Part shown: positions 19,989-29,982 of the stretch, in pieces
Numbering within the stretch: position 1 is the stretch's first letter
Layout: each line of letters starts with the position of its first letter
Assembly: GCA_903924465.1 (NCBI GenBank)
Contig: CAIYBN010000115.1
Span: 1-64,000 of the forward strand
Length of the DNA: 64,000 nucleotides
Origin: an uncultured Myxococcales bacterium
GTDB lineage: Bacteria > Myxococcota_A > UBA9042
Direction of reading: 5' to 3'
Notes under the pieces: model-generated
Database searches by the model: none
What the model was told of the DNA's origin: nothing
What the model saw: only the letters and a program-made list of their open reading frames with translations
Made by a program: the position numbers and the translations under genes

Positions 19989-21392
19989 TCACAGCGTCAC
20001 GGCGCGCTGCGGTGGCTGGCGACTGACCTCTTCGAAAGCCGCGCACGCGGTGGAAGTGAACGTCTGCTGGCGATCGGTCCGCTTGTCGTGAACCGCCAGC
20101 GTCAGCGATGCCAACTTGGAATTCGCGCACCACAACGAACTGCCATCGGTGTCGGTGTAGGTGACCAGGGCCACTTGTGCAGTCGTCGGCGCGTGCACAG
20201 TCCCCACCACGCGCAGGGCGCTGTTTTCCGCGACAAGATGCCACACGCCGTCGCCCCACGTGGAGCGCGTTTGCCGCCACCGCTTCAACGACGAAAACAC
20301 GTGCGTTTGCCCGGAAATGTGCAGCATGAACGACGACAACGGCGGCGTCAGGCGACCCAGCACGCGGATCCGCGCGGAAATCGCCTCGAAGACGACCTCC
20401 TGTCCGCCGTCGAAGTGGTTGCAATGCGTCCAAGCCCAGGAATCGGCGTGACGCCGCCCGTGCAAGTGTCCCAGCGCGCCCGTTGCGTCGTTGACCGTGA
20501 CGACCTGATCGTCGCACCAAACGGTTCCAGACATGCGGATATCGGCCAGCGGCGAGCGAAATGTCGTACCTGTCAGGCCAAGCTGGCGGAGGAGCCACGG
20601 CGTATGCTCAAAATGCCGACCGCGATCCTGCCAGCTCAAGTCCCAGCGCAGGTGGCCGGCTTGCCCGATGGCATTGCCATCATCCAGATGGCTGTCAGCG
20701 ACCTGAAAGACCGTGTGTCGATTGGCGAAACGAGCCGGCTCCAACAGCGCCGGTAACAAGCCAACGCCATGCGCCTGCGCCGCCCGCAGCGGCCAAACCT
20801 GTTTGCCCGCGTGGATTTTGTCGCCATCGAACAGCAGCGCCCACGTCGCGCATTGCTGAACCGCGCCGTCCAGCAGCGTGTAGCGAAACCACAGCGCGCG
20901 GGCGTCGCCCAGATCGACCTTGCCGTACCAGACTTCGTAGCCGGGCGACGGCAAGGCCGCGCGTGCGAAGCCGGCGACAAGCGGTTGGCTCGCAAACGTC
21001 CGGCGAACGGCAAACAGGCTCAGCGCGATGCTGCCGTCGGTCAGCGCGCAGAGCAACCAGACGCCGCCTTTGGTGCAAGCGAGCAACAAGAACGTCAGGG
21101 TGCTGAAAACCTTGGCGGTCTGCAGCACAACATACGGTCCGCGTTCATCGGGCCGCTGCGCGCTCTGCCACGCCAGCATCGTCACGGCGACCATCAGCGA
21201 CAGCGCGATGACGTGCCACATCGACCAGGCGGTCATGTCGACGTCGCCACCGAGACCCAGCAACTGCGCAGCGGCGTGCATTTGCTGGCTCAGGAGCGCG
21301 GGCGCGAACGCAAAGATGAGGCCCGTCGCGATGAATGCGAGGCTCCAGAATCGTGCGAGGAGGCTGTAGCTGCGTTGCGGCGTGAGCGGCAT
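19989..21392 (-). CDS. hypothetical protein: N-terminal 4-TM region fused to a lipocalin/tocopherol-cyclase-like domain
   Basis: Four hydrophobic segments, then soluble domain with LGHLHGRRHADSWAWTHCNHFD. Assignment by resemblance only. Confidence 0.5.
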   Translation of the reverse strand: MPLTPQRSYSLLARFWSLAFIATGLIFAFAPALLSQQMHAAAQLLGLGGDVDMTAWSMWHVIALSLMVAVTMLAWQSAQRPDERGPYVVLQTAKVFSTLTFLLLACTKGGVWLLCALTDGSIALSLFAVRRTFASQPLVAGFARAALPSPGYEVWYGKVDLGDARALWFRYTLLDGAVQQCATWALLFDGDKIHAGKQVWPLRAAQAHGVGLLPALLEPARFANRHTVFQVADSHLDDGNAIGQAGHLRWDLSWQDRGRHFEHTPWLLRQLGLTGTTFRSPLADIRMSGTVWCDDQVVTVNDATGALGHLHGRRHADSWAWTHCNHFDGGQEVVFEAISARIRVLGRLTPPLSSFMLHISGQTHVFSSLKRWRQTRSTWGDGVWHLVAENSALRVVGTVHAPTTAQVALVTYTDTDGSSLWCANSKLASLTLAVHDKRTDRQQTFTSTACAAFEEVSRQPPQRAVTL

Positions 21393-21434
21393 GGGAGCGA
21401 TCCTGCTGGTCCGGTTTGCGAACCTTGCTCCATG

Positions 21435-21456
21435 AAACTGACATGCCCGTCAGTTT
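21435..21456. promoter_or_regulatory. candidate TetR-family operator (inverted repeat)
   Basis: AAACTGAC-ATGCCC-GTCAGTTT, perfect 8-bp arms, between the divergent genes 19989..21392(-) and 21540..22157(+). Confidence 0.6.
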
Positions 21457-21487
21457 TTCGCAAGCAAATCTGTCAGACCTGTCATTT

Positions 21488-21506
21488 TTTGAACTTGCCG
21501 TTCAAA
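21488..21506. promoter_or_regulatory. second inverted repeat in TetR intergenic region
   Basis: TTTGAAC-TTGCC-GTTCAAA, perfect 7-bp arms. Confidence 0.4.
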
Positions 21507-21539
21507 TCCCCGGCTGTTATCACCGGCGCTGAGGATCAC

Positions 21540-22157
21540 ATGGGCAAACGCGAGGACAACAAGGCGCGCAAACGCACTGACCTGGAGCAAGCAGCGCTGG
21601 AGCTGTTCTTGCGTCAGGGCTACGTGGCCACCAGCATTGAACAAATCGTTGCAGAAGCGAGTGTCGCGCGGGGCACGTTCTACCTGTATTTTGATGACAA
21701 GGAATCGCTCTTTCGTTCGCTCGTCGGCGCCGTGTTGGATCCGGTGGTCGATGCTTTGGTCGATACGCGCATGACCCTGGATGCGGCGGCGAGTTCAGCA
21801 GAAACGCAGGCGGCATACGCCTTTTTGGCCGCAGCCCTGGCGACCGCGGTGACTGAACATCCCGAGGCGACTCTGTTGTTCTATCGCGAGCAGCGGAGCC
21901 CGGGCACGATCGGCGATTGGCTGCGCAGCCGGCAAGGCCAGTTGGACCAGTTCGTCGTGGAACTGGTGCGGTCGCTGACGGAACGTGGGCTGATTCGCGC
22001 CCTTGCGCCTGAAGTCGCGGCGTTGGCCATTGTCGGCGCGATTGATCGGCTGGTATACGCTTGGCTCAGCGGCGTCGACTTGGGCGATCCTGCTGCCATC
22101 GGTCCTGCGGTCGTGCGGCTGTTCGGCGAAGGCTTGGTTCACGGGCCTTTGGCTTGA
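21540..22157 (+). CDS. TetR/AcrR-family transcriptional regulator
   Basis: In-frame ATG at 21540: MGKREDNKARKRTDLEQAALELFLRQGYVATSIEQIVAEASVARGTFYLYFDDKESLF. Confidence 0.93.
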   Translation: MGKREDNKARKRTDLEQAALELFLRQGYVATSIEQIVAEASVARGTFYLYFDDKESLFRSLVGAVLDPVVDALVDTRMTLDAAASSAETQAAYAFLAAALATAVTEHPEATLLFYREQRSPGTIGDWLRSRQGQLDQFVVELVRSLTERGLIRALAPEVAALAIVGAIDRLVYAWLSGVDLGDPAAIGPAVVRLFGEGLVHGPLA

Positions 22158-22242
22158 CGCGCCCATCGGCCAAGCCCAGACTTCCTTGCTTGGGCACTGT
22201 GCGCGCGCGGGCGCCTTCAGGGACACGATCGGGAGGTTGAAA

Positions 22243-24528
22243 GTGGCGGCGGGGCGTTGTGATTTCAACAGAACGAGCATCGTGTCCTGCGCAGCGGCCT
22301 TGCTCGCCATCGTCGCGCTACCAGCGTGTGACGACACCGTTCCGATCGAAACGTGCAGCATCCAGCCAGGCGATCCAGCCTACGAAGCTGTTGAATCTCG
22401 CTGCGATGGCACCGACAACGACTGCGATGGCCTGACGGACGTCCTGCTCCCGATCGCCAGCAACTTGTGCACGACGGACGGCAAGGGCGCGTGCGGGCAG
22501 GGCTATGCGGGCTGCAATGGCTTGGTCAAGGAATGCCTGGTGCCGCCGACGATGCCGGAATCGAAGAATGGGCTGGACGATGACTGCGATGGCGTGGTCG
22601 ACAACGCGGGCGAGGTGACGCAGGCGACGGCCCATGCGCGTATCGCGATGCCTGGCCAGGTGTGGACGGACGTGGCGCCGGGCGCGGCGGAACTGAACTT
22701 CTACCCGGTCATTTCCATGATCGACGCCATGAACCAGTCAGGCATTGCCTTTGACGCGCCAGATGCGGCGTCCACGCAGGCGACCGCCGACTGGAACCAG
22801 CTCTTCGCCGGCGATCTGTCGCCGTACACGATGCTCGTGGTGCCGGGCTACATGGACGAGTCGTTTTTGGGTCAAGGTCCAGAAGGCTCGACGAATCCTG
22901 CGGATGATCAACTCCTGAAGCTGCGCACGTGGGTGACGCAGGGCGGAACGCTGGTTTGGGTCAAGCCGGTGCAACCGTGGTCGGAGAATGGCGCAGGACC
23001 GGCAGCTGGCTCGCACGCGGCGGCCTTCCTGGATCTGGCCGGCGTTGTCACGGTGACAGCTCCGAACGATGTGGACACGATCGAGGTGTCCACCACCGCC
23101 CCGGCGACCTTCTATCTGGACAGTCCAACGGAGCGGCAGATTCATGTGATTGGCCGGTGGGAAGGCGCGACGTCACCCGACGTGCTGGCCTATGTACCCA
23201 ACGCGAAGGCCGGAACGCAGGTCTTTGGCAGGGCGAAACACAAGGGCGTCGATCGCGGCGCGACCTGGCTGCGCCGACCGCTGGGCAAAGGCGCCGTCTA
23301 CACCTTGGGCTGGGATCCGCTGGAAGGTGCTGTATCTACGTGTGATTTGAATTGCTTTTCGCCGGCGCGGGACATCGGCGTTGTGATGCTGCGGGGCATC
23401 GCGCAGGAGGCTGCGCATGGCCACGCCGTGTGGAAACACACCGTGCCGGGCGTTGAGTCGACCTTGCTCATTTCGACGCACGACATCGACGCCCCAGATT
23501 CTCACAACGCCAATCCTGCCTGGGGTGCGCCGGGGGCGCTTCAGGCAGCGCAGATCGAAAAAGATCTTGGCATCGTGGGTAGTTATCTGATCACGACCGA
23601 CTACTACGTTGGCTACTTCAACCCGGACATCATCGGCGGGCTATGCGACCTCGGCACGTGTCCGGAAGCGGCGCATTCCGTGCTGCACCACGACATGCAG
23701 TCGATGCCAGCGGGCACGTGCACGGAGACCAAGGCGAATTACGACCCGACTTCGCCGACGGTCTGTGGCGAAGTGCGCGTCAGCGTGGAGATTCTCGACG
23801 GCCTGTTGCCCAAGGACCAGCCGATTCGCGCTTGGAGGACGCCTTACCTGCAGACACCGGCCACGCTGTACAAGGACCTGACGGATCTGGGGATTCCCTA
23901 CGATTCGAGCTTTTCGGAAGGCGATGTTCTCGGCTCGCTCCCCACGTATGTGCCGAATAATGCAGGATTGCGAGAGGCTGGCGGGATCGGCGACGTGTAC
24001 AGTTTTCCGATTGTCCAGGAGGACGGCCTGGGCGACGTGCTGGATGACGGCTCCTTCACGCGTCAGGAACTGCAGCTCGCCAATGCCGACACCTTCATGG
24101 GCCGCTGGACGTGGCCCTTGCTCGAGAACGCGCGCAACAATGGCTGGAGCACGATGCTTCTGCATCCGTCGTATGGCGTCGGCACCAGCGCCAACAACCT
24201 CGCGGTCAAGTTGGCGACGCTGCGGCGGTTTCTCACCCGCGCGATCGCCCAGGATCTCCGCGTGGAACGCATCACCGCGGCGGGCGATTTCTGGCGCGGC
24301 CGTCAGGGCACGACGGTCGATGCACACTATGTCTCAGGCAAGGGCTATCAGGGGACCATTCGCGTCGGCAAGCTGGACGCGCCGCATTTTTCCTTGGAAT
24401 TTGGCGATAATCTGGCGACTTTCGATTGTCCCGACGGCGGCAAGAACCAGATCAAGGGGCGCCGCGTCGTCTTTGAGAAGCCCTTGGTGGCGGGCGCGAC
24501 GCTGCTGTTCACCGCCACGACACCGTAG
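22243..24528 (+). CDS. lipoprotein with MopE-type metal-binding motifs and polysaccharide-deacetylase-like region
   Basis: GTG at 22243 preceded by GGGAGG. Signal and lipobox AIVALPAC; CDGTDNDCDGLTD and NGLDDDCDGVVD motifs; STHDIDAPDSHNANPAWG region. Confidence 0.7.
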   Translation: MAAGRCDFNRTSIVSCAAALLAIVALPACDDTVPIETCSIQPGDPAYEAVESRCDGTDNDCDGLTDVLLPIASNLCTTDGKGACGQGYAGCNGLVKECLVPPTMPESKNGLDDDCDGVVDNAGEVTQATAHARIAMPGQVWTDVAPGAAELNFYPVISMIDAMNQSGIAFDAPDAASTQATADWNQLFAGDLSPYTMLVVPGYMDESFLGQGPEGSTNPADDQLLKLRTWVTQGGTLVWVKPVQPWSENGAGPAAGSHAAAFLDLAGVVTVTAPNDVDTIEVSTTAPATFYLDSPTERQIHVIGRWEGATSPDVLAYVPNAKAGTQVFGRAKHKGVDRGATWLRRPLGKGAVYTLGWDPLEGAVSTCDLNCFSPARDIGVVMLRGIAQEAAHGHAVWKHTVPGVESTLLISTHDIDAPDSHNANPAWGAPGALQAAQIEKDLGIVGSYLITTDYYVGYFNPDIIGGLCDLGTCPEAAHSVLHHDMQSMPAGTCTETKANYDPTSPTVCGEVRVSVEILDGLLPKDQPIRAWRTPYLQTPATLYKDLTDLGIPYDSSFSEGDVLGSLPTYVPNNAGLREAGGIGDVYSFPIVQEDGLGDVLDDGSFTRQELQLANADTFMGRWTWPLLENARNNGWSTMLLHPSYGVGTSANNLAVKLATLRRFLTRAIAQDLRVERITAAGDFWRGRQGTTVDAHYVSGKGYQGTIRVGKLDAPHFSLEFGDNLATFDCPDGGKNQIKGRRVVFEKPLVAGATLLFTATTP

Positions 24529-24549
24529 CGTCGCGGCCGCATCGCGCGG

Positions 24550-25194
24550 CTACACGTCCCGCGCAGATTCGCGCAATCGCGCCACTTCGGCGTCCGGCAG
24601 CGACCGGAGCACACGGCCTTGCAACGCCATCCAGCACGCCAACTCAAAGCAAGTTCCTCGCCGGACCACATTTTGCCAGGTTGCGCCGATGATCACTTGG
24701 CCGTGGTTCCGCATCTGCACCAACGTGACGTCGCGATCGCCGAATGCCTCCGCGACCGCGTTCGCCAGGTCCGCACTGCCCGGCGCGGCGTAGGGCACGA
24801 GCACAAACTTGCGAATGTAGGTCGGAATCTCGGGAATGAAATGGAGGTTGTCCGGCGCAGTGTCATCGCAGCCGAGCAGGGTCGCGGCCGGAGATTGGCC
24901 ATGCAGCACGGCGCCCACGTTGGGTCGTGAGAGATAGACGCGCCGGTGCAAGTCTGATTCCACCGATGGCGGCGGTCCGGCCAGCCGCGTGCCGTCGCGC
25001 AGCGAAACGATGGACAGCGTGTCGAGCGCCAAACAACCGACCTCGACGCCCGAAGCGCTGATGACAAACCGATCTGCGTCCAGGCGCACGCTCACATTGC
25101 CGCACGTCGAGGCCGTCAGCCGCTCTCGCAGCACGGCATGGCCGAACTGAATCAACGCATCGCAGGCGGCCTCAAAGGTTCCCGGTCCGTGCAT
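24550..25194 (-). CDS. class II aldolase/adducin family protein
   Basis: FGHAVLRERLTASTCGNVSVRLDADRFVISASGVEVG, plus RNHGQVIIGATW. Confidence 0.88.
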   Translation of the reverse strand: MHGPGTFEAACDALIQFGHAVLRERLTASTCGNVSVRLDADRFVISASGVEVGCLALDTLSIVSLRDGTRLAGPPPSVESDLHRRVYLSRPNVGAVLHGQSPAATLLGCDDTAPDNLHFIPEIPTYIRKFVLVPYAAPGSADLANAVAEAFGDRDVTLVQMRNHGQVIIGATWQNVVRRGTCFELACWMALQGRVLRSLPDAEVARLRESARDV

Positions 25195-25362
25195 TCACAC
25201 CCCGTCTGTTGGTACATGTCGGCCTGCGCACTGTCGCGCGGTCCGACGCAACGCGCAAGGCATTCCGGCGCGAAATTGTCACGACTTCATCGGATGGCTT
25301 GACGGCAGCGACCGAACCCGTGCAGCCTCCGTATGCGCCCCGCGTGGCGCGGGCTCTCCTCG

Positions 25363-26613
25363 ATGGCGAATGCCGCTTCCTACCCACAATTGCTACGCAT
25401 CGCCGTCCGCAACGTGCGCGGGAACCGTCGTCGCGCGCTGCTGGCGGGGCTGGCGATCATGCTCGGCGTGTTGTCGGTGACGACGCTGCGCGGCATGTTG
25501 AACGGCGTCCAGCACGCGCTGCGGTCGGAGACGATTGAGTCGCAAATCGGCGCGCTGCAAATTCACCGCGCCGGCTACATGTCGCAAGTCTTTGGCACGC
25601 CTCTGGATTTGGACATGGCAGTCGATGATGGGCTGTTCAGTCGATTGGAGCGGGTGCCAAACGTCAAGGCGGTCGCGCCGCGCATCAACTTCGGCGCGAT
25701 GGTGTCGACGGGCGACGTGACCACCTTTGCGATGATCACGGCGCTCGACCCGGTGCGCGACGTCAAGGTCTGCCCGCTGCGGTACGAGCGCCTGTCGCAA
25801 GGTGAGCTGGCCAGTGTCAAACACCCGGATGGGCTCGTGCTGTCGGCTGAGCTGGCGCGACGCATCGGCGCCAAACCGCAGGCCGGCGATGTCGGGCGCA
25901 TCGCGGTGCTGACCAATGACCACGATGGCAGTCTCAACGCCGTGGACACGCGGCTCATCGGTCTGAACGGGCTGCCGCGATCGCCGGGCCTGGAGACGCG
26001 CCTCGGGCTGATGGCCTTGCCGCACGCGCAGGAACTGCTGCGGATGCCGGGGCGCGCGACGGAAATTGCAGTCGCCGTACACGATTTGACGCGCCTGGAG
26101 GAGACCCGCGCGGCGTTGCAGAAGACGCTGGGCAAGGAATACGAAGTCTCGACGTGGCCGGAACTGGCACACGCGGTGGCGGACGCGACGGCGCTGCAGG
26201 ACCAAATTCTCAAGCTGATTACCGCCATTTTGCTGGTAGTGGCGCTGGTCGGCGTGGTCAACACGATGCTGATGAGCGTGCTGGAACGGACTCGGGAAAT
26301 CGGCGTCATGATGGCGCTCGGCATGCGGCGGCAGGCGATTGTCGTGCTGTTCGTCATGGAAGCGGCAGTCATCAATGTCGCCGCCGCGGTGCCGGGCTTG
26401 CTGGCCGCCTTTGGCTTGCTGGCCATTCTGGAACGCGTCGACGTGCACTTTCAGGCGCCCGGCGGGGGCGTTCTGCACATTCACCCGGAAGTGTTGCAGC
26501 GCGACCTTGAAGTCGTCTTGAGCGTCGTGGTGCTGGGCGCGCTGGCGGCGTCGATCTTTCCGGCGCTGCGTGCGGCCAAGCTGCGACCGGTGGAGGCGTT
26601 GGCCAACCAATGA
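25363..26613 (+). CDS. ABC transporter permease (FtsX/LolE/MacB-like)
   Basis: MANAASYPQLLRIAVRNVRGNRRRALLAGLAIMLGV, NTMLMSVLERTREIGVMMALGMRRQAIV, C-terminal FPALRAAKLRPVEAL. Confidence 0.9.
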   Translation: MANAASYPQLLRIAVRNVRGNRRRALLAGLAIMLGVLSVTTLRGMLNGVQHALRSETIESQIGALQIHRAGYMSQVFGTPLDLDMAVDDGLFSRLERVPNVKAVAPRINFGAMVSTGDVTTFAMITALDPVRDVKVCPLRYERLSQGELASVKHPDGLVLSAELARRIGAKPQAGDVGRIAVLTNDHDGSLNAVDTRLIGLNGLPRSPGLETRLGLMALPHAQELLRMPGRATEIAVAVHDLTRLEETRAALQKTLGKEYEVSTWPELAHAVADATALQDQILKLITAILLVVALVGVVNTMLMSVLERTREIGVMMALGMRRQAIVVLFVMEAAVINVAAAVPGLLAAFGLLAILERVDVHFQAPGGGVLHIHPEVLQRDLEVVLSVVVLGALAASIFPALRAAKLRPVEALANQ

Positions 26614-27857
26614 GGGACCAAACGACTCATCCCGTGGCGGCGTTCTGGCGCACGCTGACCCTGGCGGCGCGTAACTTGACGCGCAACCGGCGGCGCACGG
26701 GCATTACGCTGCTGGGCCTGCTCCTCGGTGTCGCGGCGTCGCTGGTGCTGCAGGCGTTTGTCGCGGGCATCTTCTCGCTGCTGGGTGGTATCGTCGTTCA
26801 GGGGCGAACCGGTGCCATCCAGGTCCACCGCGTCGGCCACTTGCAGGCGGACCAGGACGCGTTGAGATTCACGCTGCCGCTCGACGCAGCGTTCATGGCG
26901 CGCCTCGCCAAGTTTCCGGGCGTCAAGGCGGTCACGCCGCGGCTCAGCTTTGAGGCGACGATCGGTAACGGCAGTCAGAGCACGCTGGCGCTGGTCACGG
27001 CCATTGATCCGGCAACCGAGGATGCGGTGTGCCCGGCGCGGTATGCCAACCTGATCGGCCGGCCGATCGCCAAAGGCGAAGTCGCGATGGCCGTTCTGGG
27101 TCTGAAGTTGGCAGACGGTCTGCGGGCGAAGAACGACGATGATTTGCAGTTGCTGGCCTCGGGCGTCAGCGGCCAGCCGAACCTGCTGGACGTCAAGTTG
27201 ATCGGCAAGGTGCCGGCGGCGACGGAGATCGACGCGCGGCGGATGGTCATCACGACGCTGGCGCAAGCGCAGGCGCTGGTGCAGATGCCCGGGCGCGTGA
27301 CGGAGTTTGCGATCGCGTTGCAGCGCGACGATCAAGCCGACGAAGTGCGCGACGCGCTGCAAGCCGAATTGGGCCATGACTATCAGGTCGTTTCATGGCT
27401 GGACCTGTTGCCCCAGGTGCGTTCGATGCGCCTGCTGTTGCGATCGGTCCTGAAAGTTGTGGTCGGTGTGCTGCTGCTGCTGCTGGTGGCGGCGGTGGCG
27501 AACACGATGCTGATGAGCGTGTTGGAACGGACGCGCGAGATCGGCACGATGCTGGCGCTGGGCATGAAGCGCGAGGCGATTGGCCGGCTGCTGCTGGCGG
27601 AAGCGAGCGTGCTGGGCGCGCTGGGGACGCTGCTCGGTATGGGCGTGGGGCTGTTCATCGTGCACTTGTTGTACACCCATGGCGTGACGTTCCGGCCGCC
27701 GGGTGCGGACGTGCCGGCGACGATGCACCCCGATGTGGACATGGTCTCGGTGGCGATCACGGTGGCGATCGCGTTTGTCGGCACCGTGCTCGCGGGCGTG
27801 GGTCCGGCGAAGCGCGCGGCAAAGCTGAGTCCGGCGGAATGCCTGCGGGCGGTGTGA
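26610..27857 (+). CDS. ABC transporter permease (FtsX/LolE/MacB-like)
   Basis: Overlaps the previous gene (ATGA). NTMLMSVLERTREIGTMLALGMKREAIG and GPAKRAAKLSPAECLRAV. Confidence 0.9.
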   Translation: MRDQTTHPVAAFWRTLTLAARNLTRNRRRTGITLLGLLLGVAASLVLQAFVAGIFSLLGGIVVQGRTGAIQVHRVGHLQADQDALRFTLPLDAAFMARLAKFPGVKAVTPRLSFEATIGNGSQSTLALVTAIDPATEDAVCPARYANLIGRPIAKGEVAMAVLGLKLADGLRAKNDDDLQLLASGVSGQPNLLDVKLIGKVPAATEIDARRMVITTLAQAQALVQMPGRVTEFAIALQRDDQADEVRDALQAELGHDYQVVSWLDLLPQVRSMRLLLRSVLKVVVGVLLLLLVAAVANTMLMSVLERTREIGTMLALGMKREAIGRLLLAEASVLGALGTLLGMGVGLFIVHLLYTHGVTFRPPGADVPATMHPDVDMVSVAITVAIAFVGTVLAGVGPAKRAAKLSPAECLRAV

Positions 27858-27912
27858 AGGCGTTGGCGGCGGGAATCAGGAAGTGGCACACTGCCGCAAC
27901 GGAGGTCGCATC

Positions 27913-28542
27913 ATGAAGTGCATCGTCTTGGCAGGAACCCTTTGGCTTTGCGCTTGCGGCGCCACGACTAGCAGCGGTGGCGGTTCGAGTGACGTCGGCG
28001 GCACGGACGCGCTGTCCGATGTGCAGGGCGCGCAGACTGGCGACATCCAGGCCGACGTCAAGGACGGGCAGGGCACCGACGTCACCGTCGACACGGTCGA
28101 TGTGCAGGACACTTCGGATGCTGCTTGCCCAAGCGACCCAGGCGGAGCCTGCTGTTGCGCCGGCGACGTTGCCGCCAACTTGACGTGCAGCGCCGGCGCG
28201 TGGACCTGCCCGGCCGGCTACGGCAAGTACTTTGGCGACCAGTGCAATGGCTCGAAATGTGGCGGACCTTGCTCGTTGCCATGCCCGATGGACGCTGGCG
28301 AGACCGATACCAGCAAGGACGATACCGGCCCCGGCCCGGACGCCGACAGCAGCCCAGCGGCCACCCTCTGCACGTCCACTGGTGGCACCGTCTACTCCGG
28401 CCAATGCTGCTCCAGCGCCAACGACTTCCCCGACGAATGCGGCATCGGCGGCTGCACGTGCGCCCCGCAGTATCTGAAGGACATCCATCGCTGCAATTGC
28501 GGTGCAGGGAAATGCTTCAAGACGGGCACGGGCTGCAATTGA
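27913..28542 (+). CDS. small Cys-rich lipoprotein
   Basis: MKCIVLAGTLWLCACGATTSSGGG (lipobox LCAC), Asp-rich spacer, many Cys. Confidence 0.65.
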   Translation: MKCIVLAGTLWLCACGATTSSGGGSSDVGGTDALSDVQGAQTGDIQADVKDGQGTDVTVDTVDVQDTSDAACPSDPGGACCCAGDVAANLTCSAGAWTCPAGYGKYFGDQCNGSKCGGPCSLPCPMDAGETDTSKDDTGPGPDADSSPAATLCTSTGGTVYSGQCCSSANDFPDECGIGGCTCAPQYLKDIHRCNCGAGKCFKTGTGCN

Positions 28543-28550
28543 GGCGCCGG

Positions 28551-28964
28551 CTATTTCGCTGACTCCAGCCACTCCACCAGCGCACCTGCCGTCGATCTTG
28601 GATGCGCAAAGCGCACGGGCAATCCCTCCGCGCCGATCGTCGGTTCCGTGCCCAGCAGCGTCATCCCCTGCGCGCTCGCGTGGGCGGTGGCTTGGCCGAT
28701 GTCGTTGACTTCCAAGCACACGTGGTGAAGGCCGCCACCGCGCTTGTCCAGGAACGCCTGGATCTCGCTGTGTTCGCCCAGCGGGGCCAGCAATTCGATC
28801 ATCGTCTCGCCGCAGCGCAAAAACGCGATCTTCAGCCCCTTCTCCGGCATCTCGACCAGCTTTTCCACCTTCAGCCCCAAGCCATCGCGCCACACCGCCA
28901 GCCCTTCTTCCAGCGATTTCACGGCGATACCCAGATGATTGATGCGTTTGGGTTCTTGCGTCAT
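28551..28964 (-). CDS. mce: methylmalonyl-CoA epimerase
   Basis: Start at 28964: MTQEPKRINHLGIAVKSLEEGLAVWRDGLGLKVEK...GGGLHHVCLEVNDI...GALVEW. Confidence 0.85.
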   Translation of the reverse strand: MTQEPKRINHLGIAVKSLEEGLAVWRDGLGLKVEKLVEMPEKGLKIAFLRCGETMIELLAPLGEHSEIQAFLDKRGGGLHHVCLEVNDIGQATAHASAQGMTLLGTEPTIGAEGLPVRFAHPRSTAGALVEWLESAK

Positions 28965-29207
28965 GCTAGCCTCCTGTCGTCCGCATGACTTCGTGTCATG
29001 CGGCGGGCTGCGGGTCAAGTGTCCGGGTGTCCGGGCAAGCGTAAGCGCGCAGCGTGCGCCCCGAGCCGTCCGGAACTGCGGCGCACTGTGCCCCGGCAGG
29101 CGCACTGTCAGACGTGAGCGTTCCGAAACTACCAAGCGCCCCGACCGGGCGCGCGATCGCAAACCAGGCAGCAGCCATCACCCGCCCGCTCTTTCCGCCC
29201 GAGTCCA

Positions 29208-29951
29208 ATGATCGAATTTCGCAACATCTACAAGTCTTTCGGCTCCAAACACGTGTTGCGCAATGTGTCGCTCACGGTCGACACCGGCAAGATCGTGTTC
29301 ATCGTCGGCATCTCAGGCGCCGGCAAATCGGTGCTGGTCAAGCATTTGGTTGGTTTGATGCGGCCGGACGGCGGACAGGTGATTCTGGACGGCCAGGACA
29401 TCACAAACCTGGAAGAAAAGGCCTTTTATCCCGTGCGGATGCGCTGTGCGATGGTGTTCCAGCATTCGACCCTGTTCGATTCCATGTCGCTGGTCGAAAA
29501 CGTCATGCTGCCGCTGCGCAAGCACAAGGGCATCGAGGGCGCGCAAGGCCGCACAACGGCGATGGAATTCCTGCGCCGGGTGCAGATGGACCACATGGCG
29601 GACAAATTTCCATCGGACATCGGTGACGGCTTGCGCAAGCGCGTGGCGATCGCCCGCGCGCTGACGCTTTCGCCCGAATTTGTGATCTTTGACGAACCGA
29701 CGACTGGCCTCGATCCGCTGGCCGCGGCCAACGTCGATCAGCTCATCCGCCAACTCAGCGATGAACAAGGCGTCACATCGATCGTCGTCAGCCACGATCT
29801 GCGGTCGATCTTCACGGTCGCCGATCGCATTGCTATGATTTACCAAGGCGAAATCCGTTTGGACGGCACGCCTGAGACGTTTCGCCAGACGGACGATCCA
29901 ATCGTTCAGCAGTTCATCCGTGGACTTGCCGAAGGTCCGATGGTGTTGTAG
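29208..29951 (+). CDS. ABC transporter ATP-binding protein, MlaF-like
   Basis: Walker A VGISGAGKSVLVK, Walker B EFVIFDEPTTGLDP, VVSHDLRSIFTVADRIAMIYQGEI typical of MlaF. Confidence 0.92.
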   Translation: MIEFRNIYKSFGSKHVLRNVSLTVDTGKIVFIVGISGAGKSVLVKHLVGLMRPDGGQVILDGQDITNLEEKAFYPVRMRCAMVFQHSTLFDSMSLVENVMLPLRKHKGIEGAQGRTTAMEFLRRVQMDHMADKFPSDIGDGLRKRVAIARALTLSPEFVIFDEPTTGLDPLAAANVDQLIRQLSDEQGVTSIVVSHDLRSIFTVADRIAMIYQGEIRLDGTPETFRQTDDPIVQQFIRGLAEGPMVL

Positions 29952-29982
29952 ACGGTACGCCCGTTCAGGAACCAGGAGCCGC

